DNA from: Cepaea nemoralis
Taxonomy: Eukaryota > Mollusca > Gastropoda > Stylommatophora > Helicidae
Assembly: GCA_014155875.1 (NCBI GenBank)
Contig: JACEFZ010011104.1
Coordinates: 152,501 to 216,500, forward strand
Direction of reading: 5' to 3'
DNA length: 64,000 nt
Positions 55,224-64,000 of this stretch are shown here, one piece after another. The translations under genes and the position numbers were made by a program. Each line of letters begins with the position of its first letter. Position 1 is the stretch's first letter. Below the pieces are notes generated by a model. That model was not told the DNA's origin and did not search any database. It saw nothing but the letters and a program-made list of their open reading frames with translations.

Positions 55224-57170
55224 ATGTCATCGATAGGAGAGGCCTCTCTGGAGGTGACTGGTATTAAACAAGATCCGGTTTACGATCGCCGTAAACAAAC
55301 CATACACACTAAACAAAGAGAGGCGGTGAAGACCAAGCTAGCCAGGTGTGTGAACCCAGTCGGCCGAGTCGTCCCCAACACACAACTCTGTCCAGTGTGT
55401 TACAGTATACTTTAACAATACACTGCATCTGAGGCATTTCGAACACGTGCATCACATTATTACAAGACTGAACGAATCAACACGGACAAGATAAGAGCGA
55501 GGCCTACGTTGAAGACCTGATTACGACGCCAGTCCTTACAATACTACTTGTATCATTCGAAGAACTAATTATTTCCTCAGGGCAGCGTTGAAAACATTAA
55601 CTCTTGGCTAAAATTAGACTTAGTCGAGCTGGAGAACTCAATATATACATTCACGAGTAGAGAACATATCAAAGACACAAGATATCATCAACATGCTCGT
55701 CTTGAGTGAAGAATCAGAATCTACACAGCCTACAACTGCAGTTGTGGACATCACAGCAGACAATGTTTCTCATCTAATACATACAATGAATGAACATTAC
55801 AATACCATCAACACGAGGCCAGCTACCCCATCAGTACTCTTGGCCATTGAATACCCAATGAAGCACCTCCAAAACAACGTACAGACAAACGTAAGAGTAG
55901 CAGAAGAAATACCAGCCTGAGATATAACGCCAACTATCAATGGACAATCGTGCGATTGGCATATGCGCATTGAGGTAATAGAAAAATCCTTAAAGGCTAT
56001 CACTGCTACTGTTACAGCGAACATTGAAGCTAATAGCAAGACCAGCAGTGACTACACTGCTCTCAAAGCAGAAATCACGCTCCTAAGACAGAACAATCTG
56101 TTGCTAAGAATAACAGTAGAAACTTTACAGCACGAGTCCACCACCAACCAAACTGAACAAGCATGTAACTCCCAAGCAGCTGTATCATCTTTGGAGAATC
56201 TTGAAGCCCAGTTTCACCAAAAACAAATAACTAAACAAGACGCGAAATAACCTCAATGTGCAGAGGAAGATAAAACGCTACAAGCAGTCTTTCCCATTGG
56301 TGTAAAAATAAGCAACAGATTCGAAGTTTTTCAAGAAAATTCGTCAGAAAACGTACAGTGCTGTAGTGCATTGCCAACAGACAACACACGCCTACAGGAA
56401 ACACAGGGAGAGATACATGGATACGTACAGACTGCTGCTAAATGGGAGAATCAACGGGCAAGGCGTACTGACAATCAACATTTGCAGACAGCACGACCCG
56501 ACTGCGCACACCTTATACTAGGCGACTCTCTAATGAAAGGTCTATACAGCAACCGGATGGCCACTTCAGACAAAGACATTCTTTCCATAATTTAATCGCC
56601 GGGGGCTGGTATTGACCGGTTAACAGACAAGATTCTGAGGTTGGCTGTAAATTGTAACGTTAAAAAGGCAAAGCGTTCATATTGGTATTAATGACACCAT
56701 GAACAACCAGCAAATCACAACATCTCAACTGCTAGCGCTCTTGAACGGATTACGTCGCACTTTTCCTAACTCGTCCATTTTCTTTCCATCATATCAACGA
56801 GTTATGGATTCCAGCGTCGTCTAGCTGACATAAATAACAACATATTGCAGAAGATTTGTTCTCACAACATCATACATTTCATCAACAACACACCGGTGTT
56901 TACTTCACAGTCTGGAGCACCTAAAAAGCGACATTTGTCTACATTGGGCACCAGTTTGCTCGCCAAAAATATCAAATACTCAGAACGTACACAACCTTCA
57001 TCCAATACTGGATCGCGTAGGACACTTTTAGCTACTCCACCTCAAACTCAAGCCAGACGACATACTCCCGTCACATCAAGTACCATTAGGCCAGAAAAGA
57101 GCAGACCACTCATAACCACGGCATCTGATATCCAAGCCAGACGGAACAATTCCACCACACCAAATCCGTA
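55224..57170 (+). pseudogene. Family C ORF1: cysteine motif, coiled coil, SGNH esterase-like
   Basis: Pieces in order: KTKLARCVNPVGRVVPNTQL then CPVCYSIL (a cysteine pair), a helical region (55963-56250) with SSDYTALKAEITLLRQNNLL and SSLENLEAQFHQKQ, predicted coiled coil. Then CAHLILGDSLMKGLYSNRMA (GDS nucleophile block), GINDTMNNQQ (GxND block, about 56685) and KKRHLSTLGTSLLAKNI (His block). CR1/L2 ORF1 proteins bind RNA and carry such a lipase-like fold of unclear role. At least four stops or shifts. Confidence 0.8.
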
Positions 57171-57828
57171 AAATACGCCCTCTTTCACGCAGGAGGGTGA
57201 TAATTATGAAGATACGTTCCCTATTCTCCACAGCAAGGATCAATACAGCAGTAACAACAACGTGCCACCACATCCTCCTTTTAGCCACGAATCAGAGCCT
57301 GTAGTTGGAAGTCGTTACACACCCGTTAGAAATCAACAGTATCTATTCCATTGTAACCCAGAGATGTTATAGCTCACACGTTTTAGCCCAGCTTCACTTC
57401 GTCAGATACTTATGATGTCGCTGTACCAAGGACCACCACAGCCTGGTATTTACTAGCAATTCAGCACAAAGCAACACCGGATCTCAGTACAAGAAAGAGC
57501 CTCTCCTAGAAAGTTTATGTGCATACTTGATTATTGTCTTATATAGCAACGTATTTGATTGTACGTGGCTATAAACATTGACTCGTATTGGAGTCACATA
57601 GTTTGACTCCTAGTTGGATATCTTTTATAATACTTTTTATCGTGTTTATACTGTGAGTGAGGGGGTCTCCATTGATCATCCTTACTAATCTGTATACGTA
57701 TTTTGTGTGTGCGTGTATATTGATAGAGATATTACTGTTTCTCTGTACTTTAGAGTGTGTGTTGTTATAAGGGACGTAATTTGTATTCATCTTGTGTTTA
57801 AAGAAATTCATGATTACGCATTGTTGAA

Positions 57829-59632
57829 ATGTCTAATAAGTACGAACACTGGCTCAGTAATAATGGGATCAGAATCTGGCATTTAAATATCTGCCATCTA
57901 TTAAGAAAGCTGCCTCGACTATCACGTATAGTTAATAAAAATTTTCACATGTTCGGCGTTAGCGAAAGTCGATTAAATAGCAACATATCAGATGACGACA
58001 TCGCTATCAGAGGCTCTAAAACCATTAGAAGAGATCCCTATCAGAAACAAGAGACGGGTATTGCAGTTTATATTTCTAACTCGCTTAACGCCCACCGTAG
58101 GCTAGATTTTGAAACCTGTGAGATTTAGTGTGTATGGCTTGAGGTTAAGCTTCAAAATCGCATACCCCTATTAGTTGGCTATCTTTATCGAAACCCCAGT
58201 GCAGGAAATATCTGGCATGAAAAAATTCACCACTATGATGGATGTAGTCTTTAGTAATGCTAGAGAAATAATACTGCTAGGCGACTTCAACATAGTCACT
58301 AACAAATTAAACAAAACATGGGAAAACATAATTGAGTCATATGACTTCCAACAGTTAGTGAAACAAGCCACTAGAATTACAAAATCATCTGCAACACTTA
58401 TAGATAATATCTATACTACGTGTGCTGACAACATCACAGAATGTATTGTACCTATTATTGCAGTGAGCGACCACTACCCAGTATGATGCACGTGGTCTAA
58501 AAGAGGTACCAAAACTCCGAAACACAAGCATATAAGTATAAAATATACAAATTACAAAAAATTCAATCAAGATGCCTTTTTACAAGACTTGCTCAACTCA
58601 TCTCTGGACTATGTTTACCAGCTTCCTGACCCAGATGATACTCTAGACCACTGGCTGAAAACCTTTCTAAGGGTACTTGATAAGCATGTTCCATTTAAGG
58701 AAGTTCATGTTAAACATCACAATAAGCCCCCGTGGATCACACCGGAGGTAGTTGAACTTATGAGAGACCGGGACAGGGCATATAAAAAAAAGAGATCTAA
58801 CTATGTACCGTAGTCTGAGAAACAAAGTTCAATATGTTATTCGAAAGGAAAAGAAAAACTATTTTAAGAACCTAATATTAGTTAAAACCAACACCAAAGA
58901 TATATGGAAAGCAAGTAATATCATGACAAACAAACACAAATTATTACGGTCGTTACCACCAAATCAGGTTACATGTGATAAATTCAGTAGTTTCTTTCTG
59001 TCTGACATAAACCAACTGAAGGCTGCAATACCAGATGTGCCTCATGACATATCTTTATTATCATCATTCTGTGAGAGCAAATGCTATGGAGACATTCATA
59101 CAAACATACCGCTAATGACAACCACTGAAGTATTTACTCATCTCAGTAACCTAAAATATAATAACTTCCTCGACGAAAACACAAGAAAGATATTCTATAC
59201 TTCCCACACACAAACACATATTATTGCTTCACAATCTGGGATGGATGCTCCAAATCAATAACAAAACGCCTTTATTCACTCCCAAAAAGGGCAGTGCGTC
59301 TAATCAATGGTGATAAGTTTACAGACAATTCTAACGTACATGAACGTCTTCAGTTCCACAAACGCCTACTTTTTAATAAGGCTAATCTAACTCACAAAAT
59401 CCTATTTCAAAATGCACCAAGCTACCTTTGGCCATCGTTTAAATATAACGCAAGACATAGCGAACGACTAAATATACTTCATGTCCCTAAACCTAGGATA
59501 GACTTATATAAAACACGTTTAACATACTCTGCCACTCAGTTGTGGAATAATCTTCCACAAAAAATCAAAGACACCACCAATCACTATACATACAGTCGCA
59601 ACCTATTTGAACACTATCTCAGGACAGACTAA
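57829..59632 (+). pseudogene. Family C ORF2: endonuclease and C-terminus, RT core missing
   Basis: 57829-58128: endonuclease start IRIWHLNICHLLRKLPRLSR and GVSESRLN. 58175-58486: LLGDFNIVTN, SATLIDNIYTT and VSDHYPV (catalytic Asn and His). 58589-58813: linker with PPWITPEVVELMRDRDRAYK. 58803-59180: NKVQYVIRKEKKNYFKN up to LKYNNFLDENTRKIF. At that point the text jumps to the post-RT region. 59294-59632 has LPKRAVRLING and TRLTYSATQLWNNLP with a normal end. No palm FADD/YADD is present between, so the RT core has been deleted. Confidence 0.85.
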
Positions 59633-60905
59633 ATGCCCCCCCTAAAAAAACAAAACAACAAACAGCAACAATGACAATAATAATGGTAAATTATCTCGAA
59701 CGACAACTAGCTAGAAAAAAACAAACATTCCCATATGTGTGGCACTATACACCCACCTTGGGTATTTATGATGCCCATGTTAAGCATTGCCTCAACGAGT
59801 CATGTATTACTGATTATTTTTCATGCGTCTTAATGCTTATTGTTCTTTTGTTGTTAAATAATTGCTTCATAAGAGATGTTGAATGCAAGAATATATGAGA
59901 GGAAATAGAGCAGAAGGGCAGAATGTCAGTCGGGCCTGCGTGCCCAATTCTTAACCCTTTGAAAATAAAGTTTTTCGTTCGTTCGTTCATTCGTTCGTTC
60001 TTCTCCGACAGTGTTCTCCACTATGTATAGCTCTGAGTAGTGTTCCACCCAGCAATCTATTTGTTTCGCCTAGTCTTTATGATTAACCCCTCTGTTGATC
60101 GTAAAGGGACCGTCTTAAATGTTGATGGAGCGACGGCGTGCTTGATGCTCTCGTACATTCCTCTTATATTATCAGTGTCTGCACAAGTTTGAATGTGTGC
60201 AGAGTGCTGTAGCAAGTACCTGTTCGCACATTTTTTTGCGGTTCTGTTGCACTCTATTTCTGGCCTTTCGCAGTGCCTGCAATGTTTTCTCTGATGGTGA
60301 TGTTTTATACTCTGAGAATGCATGTCTCTATATCTCCAGAACTAGGAGCATCTCTTCAGAGTGGGCTTCAAACCAGTCGGCTGACTTTGTTTGCTTCTTG
60401 ACAAATGTTGATAGGGCTGTGTTATAGATGGTGTTTGCAAATGACTCCATCTCTCCGTGGCAGTTCCATTTGTGGGGCTAGACAAAGCCTCCGCCAGAGC
60501 CTGGGTGAATTTATTGACCTGCTCGTTGTTTTGGGTGCCGTTTTTGTCGATGCGTGGTCTTCCTTCTGTTCTCTTTCTGTAGATTCTCTTAGGCTTTATC
60601 TTCACCTTGTTGGAAACGAGTGAATGCTCGGTGTCGCAGTCAGCACTATGTTAGCTGCGAGTCAGCCTTACATTGCCGAGATTGCTACGTTCAGTGAGCA
60701 CAATTCGAGTTAGTGCCAGTTTTTTGATCCGGGTTGCCTCCATGACATCTATGTATTGTGGTCATCTGTCGAAGTAGTTGTTTGTCACTCACAGATTATG
60801 GTGGCTGCAGAATTTTAAGAGACGATACCCATTGTTATTGACCTTCCCAAAGCTAAACTGTCCTAGACATAAAGGTCAGGATTTGTGGTCGGAGCCCACG
60901 CTGGT

Positions 60906-60934
60906 GTTGAATTCCCCCCCCCCCCCCCCCCCCC
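60906..60934. repeat. C29 homopolymer
   Basis: Run of about 29 C within LINE family B endonuclease, probably replication slippage. Confidence 0.9.
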
Positions 60935-61440
60935 AACCCATACCCCGAATTAAAATATGGTGCTTCTCTGGTGTTTCACTGACAACTTTGCAAGGATCGT
61001 CATAAAGCGTATCGTTAGATTCCTAGCTTCGGTTAGTGTTGGGGCGTACACGCTTATAATACTAACTGGGCCTGCCTCTGTCTGGAGCTGGAGCTTCAGT
61101 ATTTTGTCAGTGCCATCACTTGGTTGTATGATGAACTTTAGCAGTTTGTTTCTGATAGAGAAGCCAACTTCATGCTATCTGGTCTATCCGCACGGCTTTC
61201 CATGCCAGTAGAAAGTGAAGTCTCTCTCCTTGTTTCCAGATTCTGAGAGTCCTGCCTCTTGCAGGGCGACAATTTCTATCCCCAGTCTGTGTAGTTCGTT
61301 GTTTATCACTGCAGGTTAACGGGCCGCGACAATCTCATTTAGATCATCTGATATGCCATGGGGTCATGGTTCTTATGTTCTATGTTCTCAGTCTTAGGGT
61401 CGGTTGTTTTTATTTTTCTTGTTGTTATGTGTATAGTTTG

Positions 61441-62000
61441 CAGTCCATGCGTCAGGATGTTGTCCATAAGCTGAACACACCCTCAGGAGCAGATGAACCG
61501 TAGCGAGACGTACCTTATTGACTGGTTGATGCCCCTCTTAGGTGGGCTATAGCTCTGTCTAATGAGATACAATGATCTTTCTCATCATCGGAAGCAATCA
61601 ATGGCGCCTTGCTCTACTTCTCCATTGATAGGAGTTACCCATACCCCGCTACACGAACCAAGAGATTAAACCTGACACACACCTCTCCGCAAAACATCGT
61701 CAACCTAGACAAAAGATATACAACACAGCAATTAAAATCACATTATAATTATCCTTTATTCAAGTAGTTACTTGTGTTTCAAATCAAAGTATTATGGTAC
61801 AAGAACTGGTCACCAGAATGTAATAAACACATCAGCTGCTGCCCACAAGTATATATTGTATGCCTTACATCAATATTGCTAACATAAAAAATCACATACA
61901 AATGCAAATTATCAAAAACTCAATTTTTACAGGATGGGAGACCAGTGTTTGCGTTCAACAATTCCAAGCGTTTGTAACCAGAAGCCAGGATTTGTGGCTA
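61441..62000. other. Possible 5' UTR of family B, otherwise unrecognised
   Basis: Upstream of the family B endonuclease on the minus strand. No coding motif. May be its 5' UTR. Confidence 0.35.
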
Positions 62001-62011
62001 GTAATCCTTAC

Positions 62012-62265
62012 TAAGCCGGTCTCTCTGGCTGAGGGGTTACAACACTTTCTCCGTAACCCCGTTTATCACGCAGAGTCTCGTAGCGGGAGAGAACTGGGAG
62101 CGGTTCGACCCCCGCTGGTGACTTGCGGGATACTGAGCCGGCCGCTCAGAAAGCAATAGCAAACTACTGAGCGTAATCTTGCCAAGAAATCAACAGACAG
62201 CTGAAAGATGCTGCTGTTGACAGCGATGTCCTGTAAAGGATATGCAAAAAAAAAAAAAATACTTA
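62012..62265 (+). mobile_element. SINE-1 copy, best preserved
   Basis: Head CCGGTCTCTCTGGCTGAGGG with A-box-like TGGCTGAGGGGTTA, B box GGTTCGACCCCCG at about 62102, body GAGCCGGCCGCTCAGAAAGC and CTGAGCGTAATCTTGCCAAG, end GTCCTGTAAAGGATATGC and an A14 tail. Short target duplication cttacta on both sides. The wide A-B box spacing (about 75 bp) suggests an insertion in the tRNA-like head. Confidence 0.9.
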
Positions 62266-62414
62266 CTAGATTTTTTTATATAGGCAGTAAATGACAGTTT
62301 ATATAAATGACAGTAGCCTGTTTGTAATTTGTGAAAGTTTTCCTTTTAAATATTAACATGACTTCTGTAACCATTGGGACAAAAAGACTATTAAACATGT
62401 CGAGCATAAGTAAA

Positions 62415-63107
62415 CAGTAATCTGGCAGCAAACATGCGGAACACTGACACATTTAAATTGTGATTGACCGTAATCTGGCAGCAAACATGCGGAACACTGA
62501 CACATTTAAATTGTGATTGACCGTAATCTGGCAGCAAACATGCGGAACACTGACACATTTAAATTGTGATTGACCGTAATCTGGCAGCAAACATGCGGAA
62601 CACTGACACATTTAAATTGTGATTGACCGTAATCTGGCAGCAAACATGCGGAACACTGACACATTTAAATTGTGATTGACCGTAATCTGGCAGCAAACAT
62701 GCGGAACACTGACACATTTAAATTGTGATTGACCGTAATCTGGCAGCAAACATGCGGAACACTGACACATTTAAATTGTGATTGACCGTAATCTGGCAGC
62801 AAACATGCGGAACACTGACACATTTAAATTGTGATTGACCGTAATCTGGCAGCAAACATGCGGAACACTGACACATTTAAATTGTGATTGACCGTAATCT
62901 GGCAGCAAACATGCGGAACACTGACACATTTAAATTGTGATTGACCGTAATCTGGCAGCAAACATGCGGAACACTGACACATTTAAATTGTGATTGACCG
63001 TAATCTGGCAGCAAACATGCGGAACACTGACACATTTAAATTGTGATTGACCGTAATCTGGCAGCAAACATGCGGAACACTGACACATTTAAATTGTGAT
63101 TGACCGA
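62415..63107. repeat. 53-bp tandem array, 13 units
   Basis: Units starting GCGGAACACTGACACATTTA occur every 53 bp from 62436 to 63072. By eye the internal units are identical. The unit contains the palindrome ATTTAAAT. No spacers of varying sequence, so not a CRISPR. Confidence 0.97.
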
Positions 63108-63139
63108 TGCAATTGTGTCAGCATCATGAATGGTTGTTA

Positions 63140-63834
63140 ATCTACTGTACCCCAGCAATCAATCGAACCACTTGCAGGGTGACTGGATGTGTCGACTGCG
63201 CCTGACTTCTTACGCAAATCTTTCGAATTTGTTCCACGAGATCATCAAACTTGTTCACTTCTGCTTCAGTTTTCTTACAATGATTGTCCAGTATTCTGTG
63301 ATCATGTCTGCAGTCTTGAGAATCAAATTGAATAGTCTGTCCGCGAGATGAATCTTGGCCAGCATTGTTCTGTTGTTGGATACAACCTGCTTAAATCTTT
63401 TCTGACAGAAGTATAAAAATGCTGAGAGCTTTATGAAACATCTGGTTCTTCAAGGTGTTTTTAGAAGTACTAGAAAACAATGTGCTGTTAGAATCCGTCA
63501 GCATTCAAGAATTCTGAGACGTTACGTTGAAACTTTGGTTACCAGGAGACAGAGATGATTCTGCTTCTGCACCAAGTCTTCATTGCAAAGCACCAAACTG
63601 TATGTTATTTTGATTTAGCCTCGCTTCATCAACTTTGACAAAGCTTGAAACATCACGAATTACATAAATACTGTGGAGATCTGAAAGTCTTTGTTGTGCA
63701 AATGATGCAGTTGAAAAATGGGGCATCGATGGGCGACCTTTTGCTGCAGACAGTGCTTGTGTGGCTAACAAGGATTCTTCACAGAAACTGTGGAATGGTT
63801 TCTCTAGTCTCTCAAGATGTGTGAACAGCCACAA
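63140..63834 (-). other. Unrecognised minus-strand reading frame, three stops in 0.7 kb
   Basis: One minus-strand frame stays readable across about 230 codons with only three stops (63580, 63505, about 63390). It includes EESLLATQALSAAKGRPSMP, HFSTASFAQQRLSDLHSIYV and a polar, coiled-coil-like HCKKTEAEVNKFDDLVEQIR. I do not recognise a family. It may be a decayed transposon ORF or a pseudogene; an exon is less likely given the stops. Confidence 0.35.
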
Positions 63835-63935
63835 CTGGTAGCCTGCCGATTACCCGCAGAAGCCACACGTCAGCTCCACCTCCCCATAGTTAAGCCAGAT
63901 TATCCTGTACTTAACCCGCAAGCCGGCAGCTGGTA

Positions 63936-64000
<65 letters not shown>
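63936..64000. repeat. (TATC)n and (AT)n array at the window edge
   Basis: TATC tetranucleotides then AT dinucleotides up to the end of the window. Confidence 0.95.

Larger units (their letters stand above)
54805..60003 (+). mobile_element. CR1/L2-like LINE family C, near full length but RT-deleted
   Basis: About 5.2 kb inserted in family B, from roughly 54805 to the (TTCG)n tail at 59975-60003. It has a 5' UTR, an ORF1 with coiled coil and SGNH esterase-like domain (55224-57170, broken), and an ORF2 with endonuclease and C-terminal region (57829-59632, broken). The same 3' end recurs at 14487-14675. ORF1 esterase plus ORF2 without RNase H is the CR1/L2 plan. Confidence 0.85.
52905..61440 (-). 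mobile_element. LINE family B, one long copy broken by three insertions
   Basis: Read from 61440 down, the minus-strand pieces occur in protein order. EN start with RTMTPWHI-like sequence (about 61375), an EN core ending SADCDTEHSLVSNKVKIKPK (about 60620) and the linker with TERWSHLQTPSITQPYQHLS (60480) to SELYIVENTVGE (60010). Then 54800-54562 has a GTRKDIIPPAIVKCGKETSS-like RT entry, 54306-54213 SFRSDCNNYRAYSLPNI, and 53955-52905 the palm with RELLVADDEALTTHTTEDLQ and the end LKQRSLRRLGPLFRMEGEHI. The gaps are a family C LINE and two SINE-1 copies. The YADD-like pair is VADD. Many stops. Confidence 0.85.

Noticed and set aside
62415..63107. CRISPR array
   Set aside because: Units are contiguous with no variable spacers, and the DNA is eukaryotic.

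Overview
This window looks like intronic and intergenic DNA of a repeat-rich invertebrate, most likely a lophotrochozoan and probably a mollusc (cephalopod-like is a guess). The grounds are spliced exons with GT/AG borders, many decayed RTE-like, CR1/L2-like and RNase H LINEs, tRNA-derived SINEs, mariner and hAT elements, and very long (AT)n, (GAA)n, (AGT)n and (TCTG)n arrays. There is no prokaryotic or viral gene organisation. Nearly every long open frame belongs to a mobile element or a microsatellite.

The one host gene I can support is on the minus strand: a GH18 chitinase-like gene. Four exons run 48897-48774, 46772-46587, 37348-37229 and 34432-34290. They join in phase 0 and cover the second half of a GH18 barrel. 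A fifth exon, 23619-23433, is the start of a GH18 domain and lies downstream of the others. It therefore belongs either to a second GH18 domain of the same protein or to a tandem neighbour gene. The introns are packed with transposons.

Layout: 1-3.2 kb holds two mariner 3' ends facing outward around a (GAA)n tract, then LINE and SINE pieces. 3.17-13.38 kb is a single LTR retrotransposon with unusually long LTRs (about 3.7 kb each), a gag gene, and no recognisable pol, inserted into a LINE. 13.4-15.9 kb holds nested LINEs, a near-perfect 54-bp palindrome and a hAT-type MITE with a target duplication. 16-21 kb is mostly unrecognised DNA with (AT)n arrays. 21.4-22.6 kb is a decayed hAT transposon inside a (TAA)n array. 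24-34 kb is a mosaic of LINEs, a mariner split by a SINE, and microsatellites. 35-46 kb contains several copies of one RTE-like LINE (family A), including the best one at 39.4-42.5 kb. 47-53 kb has LINE tails, three kinds of tRNA-like SINE, (TCTG)n arrays and a 1.2-kb purine tract. 52.9-61.4 kb is one LINE (family B, minus) broken by two SINEs and by a 5.2-kb CR1/L2-like LINE (family C). 62.4-63.1 kb is an array of 13 identical-looking 53-bp units.

LINE family names A to G are mine, assigned by shared protein motifs and tails inside this window. Element coordinates are read by eye and are approximate unless a target duplication fixes them.
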